Below, in pieces: positions 26,706-35,382 of a DNA stretch of 64,000 nucleotides (its first letter is position 1; each line of letters opens with the position of its first letter). Source of the stretch: Flaviaesturariibacter aridisoli. GTDB taxonomy: Bacteria; Bacteroidota; Bacteroidia; Chitinophagales; Chitinophagaceae. The stretch covers positions 34,294-98,293 of the forward strand of contig NZ_SKFH01000013.1 in assembly GCF_004343705.1 (NCBI RefSeq), given 5' to 3'. A program made the position numbers and the translations under genes. Below the pieces are notes generated by a model that was not told the origin of the DNA, made no database searches, and saw only the letters and a program-made list of their open reading frames with translations.

Positions 26706-28136
26706 ATGCGCCGCCTCGCTGCTCCTTTCCGCACACCTTTCTTCCTCTTCCTGCTGCCGGTTTTTTTCGTGGCGCACGGCTACGTACAGAACTACGGCCT
26801 TTTGCCGGGCGCGGAAGCGGTTCGCTTGCTGCTGCGCTATACTGCCGTCGCGGGCGCACTGTTGCTTGCTGGCCGGTGGCTTTGCGGTGGCTGGCGGCGC
26901 GGTGCGATGCCGGCGGCCCTGCTGCTGGCATCCGAGCTTTTTTACGGCAGTATGCACGATGCACTCCGGGCCCGGGTGCCGGGCCTGCCTCTTTCCTGGG
27001 CCTGGATCCTGCCACTACTCCTCGTAATTGTTGTTTGGGCCGCCTGGCGTCAGCGCCGGGGCCGCGACCCGGTCCGTGCCGTCACCTTTCTCAATACGCT
27101 CCTGCTGCTGCTGCTCGTCGTGGAAGGCGGCGGCTGGCTGCGCCGCTACCGCGCGCGGGTAAGGGAGAAAGCGGGGCGCCAATGGGCCCTGCGGCCCGCC
27201 ACAGGCCTCCGCCCGGACGTGTTCCTCATCGTCGCCGACGAGTACGCTTCCAACCGGCAACTGAAGGAACAATTGAATTTCGACAACCGACCCTTCCTCG
27301 ACAGCCTGCGCCACCGCGGCTTTGCCGTGCACGAAGGCTCGCAATCGAACTACAACTACACCGAATATTCCACGGCCTCGCTGCTCAACGGCAGCTACTT
27401 CCCCGCCGCCTCGCGCACCAATGCCACCGACGTGGGCCGCTGCTTTTACTGGATCCACGACAACGAAGCTTTCCGCTTCTTCCGCGCGCAGGACTACGAG
27501 CTGCACAACTGCTCCTTCTTCGACCTCGCCGGCGCGCCCTCCCCTTCCCCACGCGTGTGGAACGCACAGTGGACGGACCTGCTGCAGCGGCAAACGCTGA
27601 CGGCGCGCCTGCGCGAAAGCTTCGGACCTGCGCCGGCTCCGAAAACCGGCAACGAGAGCGTCAACGAAACGCTGCTGCGCGCTACGCGGTCTGTCCTGCG
27701 GAAGGAAACGACAAAGCCCCGGTTCGTGTACACGCACCTGCTCCTTCCGCATAGTCCTTATGTATATGATTCCAATGGGGCTCGCCAGCCGGCGCAGGTG
27801 GCCAACGACCGTAGTAATACGGCCGCCTACACGGGCTACCTGCAATACGGCAACCGGGTCTACCTCCGCCTGGTGGACGATATGCTCCGCCAAGCCAGGC
27901 GACCGACGATCGTGCTGCTCCTCGGCGACCACGGCTACCGCTTCGGCAAACCCGCGCAGCGCGACTACTTTTTCACGAACCTCTTCGCAGTCTACACCTC
28001 GCCCGGGCTCCCTGGTCACTGGCCGGAAGGCGCCGGGATGGTGAACCAGTTCCGCCTCCTGCTCGACTCCTGCTTCGGCCAGCAACTGCCCCTGCTCCCC
28101 GATGAGCGCCACCTGGTAGGCGAGCAAGAACCCTGA
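26706..28136 (+). CDS. Membrane-anchored alkaline-phosphatase/sulfatase-fold enzyme, paralogue 4
   Basis: A 476-aa protein starting [19 protein letters not shown], very like the start of paralogue 1 ([16 protein letters not shown]). Active-site positions are IVADEYASN, SNYNYTEYSTASLL, LPHSPYVYD and LLGDHGYR. An alternative start at 26679 overlaps the stop of paralogue 3 (TGATG) and adds nine residues. I preferred 26706 by alignment with paralogue 1. It ends the operon; no intrinsic terminator is obvious after it. Confidence 0.82.
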   Translation: MRRLAAPFRTPFFLFLLPVFFVAHGYVQNYGLLPGAEAVRLLLRYTAVAGALLLAGRWLCGGWRRGAMPAALLLASELFYGSMHDALRARVPGLPLSWAWILPLLLVIVVWAAWRQRRGRDPVRAVTFLNTLLLLLLVVEGGGWLRRYRARVREKAGRQWALRPATGLRPDVFLIVADEYASNRQLKEQLNFDNRPFLDSLRHRGFAVHEGSQSNYNYTEYSTASLLNGSYFPAASRTNATDVGRCFYWIHDNEAFRFFRAQDYELHNCSFFDLAGAPSPSPRVWNAQWTDLLQRQTLTARLRESFGPAPAPKTGNESVNETLLRATRSVLRKETTKPRFVYTHLLLPHSPYVYDSNGARQPAQVANDRSNTAAYTGYLQYGNRVYLRLVDDMLRQARRPTIVLLLGDHGYRFGKPAQRDYFFTNLFAVYTSPGLPGHWPEGAGMVNQFRLLLDSCFGQQLPLLPDERHLVGEQEP

Positions 28137-28616
28137 TCTGGGCACGTTCACGGCTATTTAACGCAAAGACACGAAGTAATTATCGTGAACGCAAAGGCTG
28201 ATGAAGAGCGCAACGTTCGGTTCCTATGACGGCTGCCGCTTTTAGGGCACAGCAGCCGCTGGCCGTCGTTGGTCAAGCGTCCCGCTGCGCAGGACATGTC
28301 CGCCCGGCCGGTCGGACGGGCGCAAAGGCCGTACGAACGGTAGCGGTCTCCGTTTTATCTGCAAGAAACCGCGTCGGTCGTTTATCGACGCGTCATCGCT
28401 ACGCAACTGGAACATTAGGATTGACCGATACCAGTAAACCTGCCTCCGCGCCTGTTCCGCTGCGCGGAACGCTCCCACTACGATCGCCGTTAAAAGGAAT
28501 ACTCCGGAGAAAAATACACCGCTCCAGTCCGGAGACTTCGTTGCGCCCTCCCCTGCCTCCGCGTTCAAAATGCTCCCTCCTTTTCTCCGCGATGAAAAAA
28601 TGGAGCAGCATGTCGA
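28137..28616. other. Gene-free interval with three consecutive hairpins
   Basis: No convincing gene is visible in these 480 bp. Three hairpins follow one another: 28370-28392 (CGCGTCG stem), 28454-28470 (GTTCCGC TGC GCGGAAC) and 28502-28534 (CTCCGGA stem). Unlike most other gaps it lacks short-period repeats, apart from a short AACGCAAAG-type stretch near 28160. Confidence 0.5.
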
Positions 28617-29633
28617 TCAGATCCGCCGTTGCAGGGGAATCTGGAGGCCCAGTTGGTTATAAGTCCCGCCGCGCTGGTAGTAGGCGCGGGCGTACTGCAC
28701 CTGCAGGCGGCTGAAGCGCGCGCGGAAGCCGGCGGAAAAGCCGTTGAGCCCGTTGCCGGTAGCGCCGATGTTGAGCTCGCTGCGGCGCAGGAAGTTGTAG
28801 CCGATCGTGGCTTCAAAGCCTTTCCCGAAATACACGTGCGTGGCGAGCACGAAGTGGTTGAACAGCTTGGTGGCGAAGCTGGTGTTTTTGGCAAAACCGA
28901 TGTCGTTGTTAAATACGGAGTCATTGTAGGCCGTGTTGAAACGGTGTACCTGCTGCGCGGTGAGCGAGAACCCGAAGGGCGCTTTGGCGAGGCGCTTCGT
29001 AACTCCTATTTGCAGATCGAAGGGCAGGTCTTCGGCGCGGCCGCCGTAAGTACTCAGTTGTGCGCCCATGTTCTTCGCCAGCAGGCCGGCGGAAAAGCCG
29101 TTGACCGAATCGGTGTAGTGCAGTCCCGCGTCGAAGGCGAGCCCGGTAGAGCCGAAAGAGCCGTAGCTGGAGCGGATCACTTTTGCAGTCAGCCCGTATT
29201 GCCAGCGGGGTCCGTAGCTGCGCGCCGCCGACAGCTGGAAGGAGAAATCGCGGGGGTGAAAATCGCCCTGCTCGTTGCCATAGATATCCGTCTGCGCGAG
29301 CTTTCCGTAATCCACGTAAAAGAGCGCCGCGCCGAAGGTCGTCTTCCACTTCGGGGCATCGTAGGCGCCGGCGAGCTGCCAGGCTTTGGTGGAAGCGAAA
29401 AACGCGTTGAAGTTGAGCGCCAGCTGACTGTGCAACTTCGGGCGCAACAGTGCCGGGTTATTGGCCGCGAGCCCGGCATCCCCCGCCTCGAGCGACACAT
29501 TGACGCCGCCCGCCGCCGACAGCGCCGGCGCTGCCGGCAACAGCAGGAAGTTGTACACGGCGGAACCGCCCAGGGTCTGGGCCTGGAGGGCACCGGAGGC
29601 TATGAGGAACAGGAAAAGGAGAACACGAGGCAT
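28617..29633 (-). CDS. porQ: Type IX secretion system protein PorQ
   Basis: A 338-aa outer-membrane beta-barrel protein with a signal peptide (MPRVLLFLFLIASGALQAQ) followed by TLGGSAVYNFLLLPAAPAL and NNPALLRPKLH, the PorQ/PorV-like N-terminal signature. PorQ is a component of the Bacteroidota type IX secretion system. It agrees with the secreted amylase at 49036, which carries a T9SS sorting tail. The start is ATG 29633; the open frame to 29747 lacks a signal peptide at its start. Confidence 0.88.
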   Translation of the reverse strand: MPRVLLFLFLIASGALQAQTLGGSAVYNFLLLPAAPALSAAGGVNVSLEAGDAGLAANNPALLRPKLHSQLALNFNAFFASTKAWQLAGAYDAPKWKTTFGAALFYVDYGKLAQTDIYGNEQGDFHPRDFSFQLSAARSYGPRWQYGLTAKVIRSSYGSFGSTGLAFDAGLHYTDSVNGFSAGLLAKNMGAQLSTYGGRAEDLPFDLQIGVTKRLAKAPFGFSLTAQQVHRFNTAYNDSVFNNDIGFAKNTSFATKLFNHFVLATHVYFGKGFEATIGYNFLRRSELNIGATGNGLNGFSAGFRARFSRLQVQYARAYYQRGGTYNQLGLQIPLQRRI

Positions 29634-30341
29634 TCGGGCCGTAAGGTAGGAATTCGGGGCGGGGTGGCAAAGCACAGGCCGCACGCGGCCAAACCATGGC
29701 TTCCCTTTCCCAAACAACCCCGTCAGCCCCGGGTAGCTGGCCGCCACCGGGGCAACCGCTTACGACCCGCCCGCAAACAGTAAAGCCACAGCCGCACCTG
29801 CATGCGCAAAGTCTCCGGGCAACTGCGCCTACCACGCAAACGCCCCCGCCGGCCCTACAAACGTATCCGCCACCGACGCATTTGAACCGGCCCAGCGCGC
29901 AAACAAATGCGCCGGGTGCGCAACCGCCTGCGTCGCTGCCATAATTGCGTTCGCCAGTGACACAACTGCATATACCAGGATTACAACCCTCAGCGTCAAA
30001 CCGGCAACTGCCTGCGCCGGTCGCGCAACTGCCTGTGTCCGGCTTGCAACTGCCTGTGTTTGACATGCAATTGCCTGCGCCCACGAAGCAACTGCATGCG
30101 CCCGCCAGACAATGAAGCAAAATTTTCGTTTTTACGGTGGTGATTTACAGGAAATTAGGTCGAAAATCCGGGGAAAGCACGGTCTCCAGGCGCTCCCGGG
30201 CTTGGACAACCGGGAAATCGTTTCTACCTTTCTGTTCACTACCCTACCGGAAGTGCCCGCCCAAGGGCCTGCCTGCGAAAGCCACCGCCGCACCCATTGG
30301 AAACAAGGTTTACTGATCCACTCATTCCTAAACCCTTCCCC
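29634..30341. other. 708-bp gap between porQ and the hypothetical gene
   Basis: The first 140 bp are GC-rich and show no feature I can name. 29773-30129 holds the 21-bp array. 30130-30341 is unique sequence with a near-match -7 box (TACCTTTC, about 30229) upstream of the gene at 30342. Open frames here are by-products of the repeat. Confidence 0.6.
29773..30129. repeat. 21-bp degenerate tandem array
   Basis: Fourteen consecutive units start exactly 21 bp apart from 29836 to 30109. Three less regular units precede them (29773, 29794, 29819). The consensus is roughly RCAACTGCCTGCGCC plus six variable bases. On the minus strand it reads as a heptapeptide with Gly-Ala-Gly-Ser/Asn-Cys, open for 220 codons. 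Confidence 0.9.
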
Positions 30342-31037
30342 ATGGCAAAAACAAAAGCCTTTACCAAAAAGCAGGAAGCGCAGTACAACATGCTGGAACG
30401 CGTCGACAACATCGCCCTGCGCCACGATCAGATCGTCAACGCCATTCCCGCCCTGCGGCGCCATTTCGCCCGGATGCGGCAGATCAAGGCGACTTTATCC
30501 CGCATCCGCAACGCGCGCTTTACGCGCTCGGAAGGCGCCACCGAAAACAAAGCCGGCGCCGGCGGCCTCCTCATCGAGTCGATGCAAGCGGTGGGCAGCA
30601 CCCTCCTCGCCTTTGCCAACGATACCGGTAACTTCGGGCTGGCCGAGCTCACCGACCGCACCCCCACCTCGTTTACCCGCCTGCGCGATGGCGAGCTGCC
30701 GGGTCTGGCCGCCCGCTACCTCTCCGCCGCCCGCCAATGGGCCACCGAGTTGGCAGACTTCGGCCTTACCGAAGAAAGCATCACCGACCTGGAGGCCAAC
30801 AAAGGCCGCTACGAAGAATGGGCGCAGGCGCCGGCCAATGCCATCTCCGACGCCAAAGGCAAAACCAGCGACCTCAAAACCGGCTTCGCCGATGTAGCCA
30901 TACTGCTCCGCGACAAGGTTGACCCGCTCGTGCGCGGCCTCGTCAAACGCTTCCCCGACCTCTCGCGCGATTATAAAGAAGCCCGCATCATCCGCCGCAA
31001 CCCCGTGGTTTCGAAAACGGAAGCGCCGACGGCGTAA
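30342..31037 (+). CDS. Hypothetical helical protein, 231 aa
   Basis: A soluble, probably all-helical protein starting MAKTKAFTKKQEAQYNMLER, with long heptad-like helices (IVNAIPALRRHFARMRQIKA) and a basic C terminus. No signal peptide and no known motif. Near-uniform helical content suggests a four-helix or coiled-coil bundle. It stands alone and is followed by a terminator hairpin. I do not recognise the family. Confidence 0.65.
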   Translation: MAKTKAFTKKQEAQYNMLERVDNIALRHDQIVNAIPALRRHFARMRQIKATLSRIRNARFTRSEGATENKAGAGGLLIESMQAVGSTLLAFANDTGNFGLAELTDRTPTSFTRLRDGELPGLAARYLSAARQWATELADFGLTEESITDLEANKGRYEEWAQAPANAISDAKGKTSDLKTGFADVAILLRDKVDPLVRGLVKRFPDLSRDYKEARIIRRNPVVSKTEAPTA

Positions 31038-31105
31038 GGGAAGTTTGGGGTTTTGAGTGGTACGGCGCTTAGGTCATTCGGACGCCGCAAACGGCGGTTC
31101 GGTTC

Positions 31106-31136
31106 ACGCGGCGGCGCGGCGAAGGGCGACGCGGCG
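31106..31136. repeat. Short-period GC-rich repeat (ACGCGGCG units)
   Basis: Four units of 8, 8, 7 and 8 bp (ACGCGGCG, GCGCGGCG, AAGGGCG, ACGCGGCG). With the 8-bp array at 32268 it brackets the TlpA-like gene. Confidence 0.5.
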
Positions 31137-31141
31137 AAAGG

Positions 31142-31170
31142 AAAAAACCACTGCGATGCAGTGGTTTTTT
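31142..31170. terminator. Bidirectional intrinsic terminator
   Basis: A perfect 13-bp stem AAAAAACCACTGC with loop GAT, followed by T residues, between two convergent genes. Confidence 0.9.
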
Positions 31171-31220
31171 TTCGAAAATGCTTTTGATTGCCTACTGGCG
31201 ACTGGCGCCGTCGTCCCCCA

Positions 31221-32123
31221 TCAATTCAGCTCCTTTTGGAGCAAATCTCGCAGCACTTCCCAACCCTCATCGTCGTGCGCCCGGACGCTGTCATAACGGA
31301 TGGTTCCTGCCTTGTCCACCAGGTAATAACGCGGCACCCAGCAGGCATCGTAACGGTCGGCCAGCCGAACCGGGCCGGTATAGGCGGGCAGGTCGCAGGT
31401 TTGCGGCCAGGGCATTTGGTGATAGGCCAATGCCTGCTTCCAGGCGGCGGTGTCGGTATCAACGGAAATATGAATTACCTGCAGGCCTTTCGCGCGGTAG
31501 ACAGAATCGAGCTGTCGGATCTTAGGGATGCTCCGCTGGCAGGGCCTGCACCAGGAAGCCCACAGGCACAGCAGCACATAGTTCCGGTTGCGGAAGGAAG
31601 ATAGTTGCAAGCGCTGGCCGTCGACGGTGGTGAACACACAGTCCGGCGCCGGCTGCCCCACCCGAAGGGCCTCTTTATAAACCAGTTTCTGTTCCAGCAC
31701 ACGGCCCAGCGGCGTTGCGCGCAAGCCGGCACTGAACGACCGGTAAAGGGCCTGCACCGAGTCGAGGGGCATGCGCGTAGCATTTAGCACGAAGGTCCAG
31801 AAGTGCCGAAGGGAAGTATAGCTACCCGGGTTTTGTTTCATGAACGAAACCCTGCGATCGAGAGCGGCCAGCTGTAAGGCCTCCGCCTGCCGCTCCGCCG
31901 AATCGAGATTGAAGTTCTTCCAACCGGCGGCTTTCGCTGCGCGCGCGTTGTTCGAAGCAGTACCCGCCGCACTTTCAACGGGATGCACCCAGGCTTGGTA
32001 GCGCTGCTCGTCCTGCTGATTGCTCCTGGCATATGCCGCGGGCACCGGCAGCTCCGCTATGGGGCGCTGGGCGAATAGATTTTGCGGAAAAATGAATATC
32101 AGTACGAGGGAAACGAAACGCAT
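31221..32123 (-). CDS. TlpA-like thioredoxin-domain protein
   Basis: A 300-aa secreted protein with a signal peptide (MRFVSLVLIFIFPQNLFAQ), a helical N-terminal domain of ~140 residues, then a TlpA/AhpC-TSA fold with the redox motif WASWCRPCQ and the cis-Pro region CWVPRYYLVD. It probably acts in the periplasm as a thiol reductase in disulfide handling or cytochrome maturation. The start is ATG 32123. Confidence 0.88.
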   Translation of the reverse strand: MRFVSLVLIFIFPQNLFAQRPIAELPVPAAYARSNQQDEQRYQAWVHPVESAAGTASNNARAAKAAGWKNFNLDSAERQAEALQLAALDRRVSFMKQNPGSYTSLRHFWTFVLNATRMPLDSVQALYRSFSAGLRATPLGRVLEQKLVYKEALRVGQPAPDCVFTTVDGQRLQLSSFRNRNYVLLCLWASWCRPCQRSIPKIRQLDSVYRAKGLQVIHISVDTDTAAWKQALAYHQMPWPQTCDLPAYTGPVRLADRYDACWVPRYYLVDKAGTIRYDSVRAHDDEGWEVLRDLLQKELN

Positions 32124-32267
32124 GGGGCCTGGTTTAGGAAGCACACATGCTAATTACGGATAATTTTTGGAATTGACTGCCCGCTGAAAGGCTGCAAGCG
32201 GGCTATACCCCACTGGCGGGCAGTGGCCTTCTTAATGATTTGATTGAAACGCATCGTCGGCTTCCGG

Positions 32268-32308
32268 GTCGTATCCGTCGTGCCGTTGCGCCGTTGTGTC
32301 GTCGTGTT
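32268..32308. repeat. 8-bp tandem array (GTCGTGCC family)
   Basis: One 9-bp and four 8-bp units (GTCGTGCC, GTTGCGCC, GTTGTGTC, GTCGTGTT) in the 269-bp gap between the TlpA-like gene and lon. Confidence 0.65.
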
Positions 32309-32358
32309 CCAGGGTCGCTTGCGAACCCAGCGCCCCTGCAGGCTTTCACCGCGGCGCC

Positions 32359-32390
32359 CGACTTCCGGCTTCCCACTTCCGATTTTCCAA
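32359..32390. repeat. GACTTCC heptamer array downstream of lon
   Basis: CTTCC recurs every 7 bp in four degenerate units that end at the lon stop codon. It is the inverse of the GGAAGTC array upstream of lon at 34843. Confidence 0.7.
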
Positions 32391-32392
32391 CT

Positions 32393-34807
32393 TTACTTGC
32401 CCAGCGCCAGTTGTAACACTTCCTCCATGGTCTTTACGAAATGGAACTTCACGCCCTTGATGTAATCGGGGTTGATCTCCTGTACGTCTTTTTCGTTCTG
32501 CCAGCACAGGATCAGCTCGCGCAGGCCGGCGCGTTTGGCGGCCAGCACTTTTTCCTTGATGCCGCCCACGGGGAGTACCTGTCCGCGGAGGGTGATCTCG
32601 CCGGTCATGCCCAGGTGTGAGCGCACCTTGCGGCCCGTGTAGGCCGAGGCGAGGGCCGTCAGCATCGTCACGCCGGCCGAGGGTCCATCCTTGGGCACCG
32701 CGCCCTCGGGCACGTGGATGTGGGCCGTCTTCTTTTCAAACACTTTGGGGTCGAGGCCGACCGTGCGGGCGTTGGACTGCAGCCACGACAGCGCCGTGGC
32801 GGCGCTTTCCTTCATCACCTGCCCGAGGTTGCCCGTCAGGCGCAGTTCGGCCTTGCCTTCGCTGAGGGTCGTTTCGATGAAAAGGATGTCGCCGCCGACG
32901 TAGGTATAGGCAAGGCCTACGGCTACGCCGGGTATGCCGGCCACTTTGTACAGGTCGTTGCTGTAGCGTGGGCGGCCCAGGATGGCTTCCACGTCGGAGG
33001 GCTTCATCGCTTCGCGCAGCTTGCCTTCCATGGCCAGGCTCTTGGCCTGGTTGCGCATGATAGCCGCCAGCTGGCGGTCGAGCTCGCGCACACCGCTTTC
33101 GCGGGTATAGGCGGCGATGATGTGCTCCAGCACCTTGTCGGAGATGCGGAATTTCGTTTTGCCAAGGCCGTGGGCTTCCTTCTGCTTCGGCACGAGGTGG
33201 CGCTTGGCGATCTCGATCTTTTCCTCTACCGCGTAGCCACTGAGCTCGATGATCTCGAGCCGGTCGCGGAGCGCGGGCTGGATGGATTGCAGGTTGTTGG
33301 CCGTGGCGATAAAGAGTACTTTGCTGAGGTCGTATTCGAGCTCGAGGTAGTTGTCGTAGAACGTGTGGTTCTGCTCGGGGTCGAGCACTTCGAGCAGCGC
33401 GCTGCTGGGGTCGCCGCGGTGGTCGGCACCCACCTTGTCGATCTCGTCGAGGATCAGCACGGGGTTGGAGCTTTTCACCTTGCGCAGCGATTGCAGGATG
33501 CGGCCCGGCATGGCGCCGATATAGGTCTTGCGGTGGCCGCGGATCTCGCTCTCGTCGTGGATGCCGCCGAGCGACAGGCGCACGTATTTGCGGCCGATAG
33601 CATTTGCGATGGAGCGGCCCAGCGAGGTCTTGCCGATGCCCGGCGGACCGTAGAAGCACAGGATGGGCGATTTCATATCGCCTTTCAGCTGCAGCACCGC
33701 GATGTATTCGAGGATGCGCTCCTTAATCTTTTCCATGCCGTAGTGGTCGGCATCGAGTATGTCTTTCGCGTGGCGCAGGTCGTACTGGTCTTCGGTGTGT
33801 TCGGCCCAGGGCAGGTCGAGCAGGAAGTCGAGGTGATTGTACACAACCGAGTAGTCGGGTGTGCTGGGATGCATGCGCTCCAGCTTTTCGGCGCCCTTGC
33901 GGAACAGTTCTGCGGCGGCTTCGCTCCACTGCTTGCCGGCGGCTTTTTGCTGCATGTCGCGCAGCTCGCGCTCGTTGGCGTCGCCGCCCAGTTCCTCTTT
34001 GATGCTTTTGAGCTGCTGTTGCAGGAAGTATTCGCGCTGCTGCTTGTCCAGCTCCGCGCGCGTTTTGTTGGTCACCTTGTTGCGCAGTTCGGCGTACTGC
34101 AGTTCCTTGTGCAGGAAGCTGAGGAGCAGGTCGGCGCGCTCGCGGATGTCGTCGAGGGCGAGGAGGCGCTGTTTTTCGCTGAGGTCGCTACTGAGGTTGC
34201 TCGATACGAAGTTGATGAGGAAGATGGGGCTTTCAATGTTTTTCAGGATGGCCGAAGCTTCCGAGGGCAGGTTGGGCGACAGGTGGATGATCTCGGCGGC
34301 GAGCTCCTTGATGTGGGCCACGTGGGCGCCGAATTCGTCGTCGGTGGGCGCCGCGGGGTCTTCGAGGAGGCGCACCTTTCCAAAGAAGCAGGGCTCCTCG
34401 CGGGTAACGGCCTCGATGGCGAAGCGGGCCTTGCCCTGGATGATGATGGTGATGCCGCCGTCGGGCATCTTGATCTGCTTCACGATGCGGGCTACCGTGC
34501 CGATGCTTTCGAGGTCGGCGGCGTGGGGGTCTTCCACCGCGGGGTCCTTCTGGGCCACGACACCGATAAGCCCGCCGCTGGCGTCGGCCGCCTCGCTCAC
34601 GGCGCGGATGCTTTTGTCGCGGCCCACGGTGATGGGCAGCACCACGCCGGGAAACAGCACGGTATTGCGCAGGGGCAGCAGCGGCAGTTCCGCGGGCATG
34701 GAGCCGGGATCGAACGGATCGCCATCCTGCTCGTTGAGCGGGATGATCGGCAGGAAGTCCATATCGTCGTCGGACAACAGCAAGCGGGCGTTGGAGGATG
34801 CTTTCAT
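32393..34807 (-). CDS. lon: ATP-dependent protease Lon
   Basis: The 804-aa Lon protease has an N-terminal substrate domain ([19 protein letters not shown]), a coiled middle region, an AAA+ module ([11 protein letters not shown] and [11 protein letters not shown]), and a C-terminal protease with Ser in PKDGPSAGV and Lys in [14 protein letters not shown]. It degrades misfolded and regulatory proteins in the cytosol. The start ATG 34807 is nine bases after a TATCTTTG box. The longer frame would begin with TTG inside that box. Confidence 0.97.
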   Translation of the reverse strand: MKASSNARLLLSDDDMDFLPIIPLNEQDGDPFDPGSMPAELPLLPLRNTVLFPGVVLPITVGRDKSIRAVSEAADASGGLIGVVAQKDPAVEDPHAADLESIGTVARIVKQIKMPDGGITIIIQGKARFAIEAVTREEPCFFGKVRLLEDPAAPTDDEFGAHVAHIKELAAEIIHLSPNLPSEASAILKNIESPIFLINFVSSNLSSDLSEKQRLLALDDIRERADLLLSFLHKELQYAELRNKVTNKTRAELDKQQREYFLQQQLKSIKEELGGDANERELRDMQQKAAGKQWSEAAAELFRKGAEKLERMHPSTPDYSVVYNHLDFLLDLPWAEHTEDQYDLRHAKDILDADHYGMEKIKERILEYIAVLQLKGDMKSPILCFYGPPGIGKTSLGRSIANAIGRKYVRLSLGGIHDESEIRGHRKTYIGAMPGRILQSLRKVKSSNPVLILDEIDKVGADHRGDPSSALLEVLDPEQNHTFYDNYLELEYDLSKVLFIATANNLQSIQPALRDRLEIIELSGYAVEEKIEIAKRHLVPKQKEAHGLGKTKFRISDKVLEHIIAAYTRESGVRELDRQLAAIMRNQAKSLAMEGKLREAMKPSDVEAILGRPRYSNDLYKVAGIPGVAVGLAYTYVGGDILFIETTLSEGKAELRLTGNLGQVMKESAATALSWLQSNARTVGLDPKVFEKKTAHIHVPEGAVPKDGPSAGVTMLTALASAYTGRKVRSHLGMTGEITLRGQVLPVGGIKEKVLAAKRAGLRELILCWQNEKDVQEINPDYIKGVKFHFVKTMEEVLQLALGK

Positions 34808-34816
34808 GTGAAGCGA

Positions 34817-34824
34817 CAAAGATA
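34817..34824 (-). promoter_or_regulatory. Putative -7 box (TATCTTTG) for lon
   Basis: Exact TAnnTTTG match ending nine bases before the ATG, giving a leader of only a few nucleotides. Confidence 0.5.
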
Positions 34825-34842
34825 GGACGGGAAGAAAGGTTT

Positions 34843-34870
34843 GGAAGACGGAAGTCGGAAGTCGGAATTA
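34843..34870. repeat. GGAAGTC heptamer array
   Basis: Four exact 7-bp units (GGAAGAC, GGAAGTC twice, GGAATTA). The last contains the stop codon of the four-helix-bundle gene. Confidence 0.8.
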
Positions 34871-35233
34871 TTCTTCCCCATACAATTTCCTGCGTAGGGT
34901 TTTGTCGGAAGCGGAAAAGATGGCTGTTAGCTCCCCGGCTTCCTGAATAAGCCGGTCGATCTCCGGGCCCGACACCATTCCGGATTCGCTGATGACACCA
35001 AGCCAGTATTCGGATTCGTCGGCTTCCTCCAGAACCACTTTTATCTTGTTGTGGTAATCCGGATCCGACTTCGCACGTTTCGTTGCGCGATAATTGGCCC
35101 CAACCGACCCCGCTGAGCGAATTACCTGTTTCCCTGTTTCCCATCCGGCCGGATCTTTAGGCAAGTGCCTGCACAGCTTCAGCACATAGATATGGAACTG
35201 CCTGGTTCGTTTGAATAAATCGCGTTCTTTCAT
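34868..35233 (-). CDS. Four-helix-bundle protein (S23/IVP family)
   Basis: A 121-aa protein starting MKERDLFKRTRQFHIYVLKL, with RSAGSVGANYRATKRAKS and EEADESEYWLGVI, the hallmarks of the family first found inside 23S rRNA intervening sequences. Here it is free-standing, not inside an rRNA gene. The molecular role of the family is unknown. The gene sits between inverted heptamer arrays (34843 and 35347). I chose ATG 35233; the frame to 35293 adds an unlikely hydrophobic start. Confidence 0.88.
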   Translation of the reverse strand: MKERDLFKRTRQFHIYVLKLCRHLPKDPAGWETGKQVIRSAGSVGANYRATKRAKSDPDYHNKIKVVLEEADESEYWLGVISESGMVSGPEIDRLIQEAGELTAIFSASDKTLRRKLYGEE

Positions 35234-35295
35234 TTTTATTGCAAAAAGACGAACACCTACCCGCCAAACCATGAGGATTACCACAGGTAACAAAC

Positions 35296-35330
35296 AGAAA
35301 ATTCACCTCGCCAGAGGTGAATTTTCTTTT
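35296..35330. terminator. Intrinsic terminator, 14-bp stem
   Basis: Stem AGAAAATTCACCTC with loop GCCA and a downstream T run on the plus strand. It lies between two minus-strand genes; its A-rich side also allows function leftward, after the OMP gene. Confidence 0.8.
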
Positions 35331-35346
35331 GGTCGCGTCGGCAAAA

Positions 35347-35374
35347 CTTCCGAATTCCGACTTCCGACTTAATT
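35347..35374. repeat. CTTCCGA heptamer array
   Basis: Three 7-bp units (CTTCCGA, ATTCCGA, CTTCCGA) plus a degenerate fourth end just before the stop of the OMP gene. It is inverted relative to the array at 34843, on the other side of the four-helix-bundle gene. Confidence 0.8.
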
Positions 35375-35382
35375 ACTTATGC

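Noticed and set aside
28226..28714. 162-aa open frame between the sulfatase-fold operon and porQ
   Set aside because: Arg/Ser/Pro-rich composition with no motif, and it overlaps the 3' end of porQ on the other strand.
29458..30120. 220-aa Cys-rich heptapeptide-repeat frame on the minus strand
   Set aside because: Not annotated as a gene: it is created by the 21-bp array, continues out of frame into porQ, and has no clear start signal. It is kept as an open question in the findings.
30112..30897. 261-aa frame overlapping the hypothetical gene at 30342
   Set aside because: From about 30340 it is the shifted frame of the real gene, with Pro/Ser/Arg-rich shadow composition; the first 60 codons alone have no recognisable homology.
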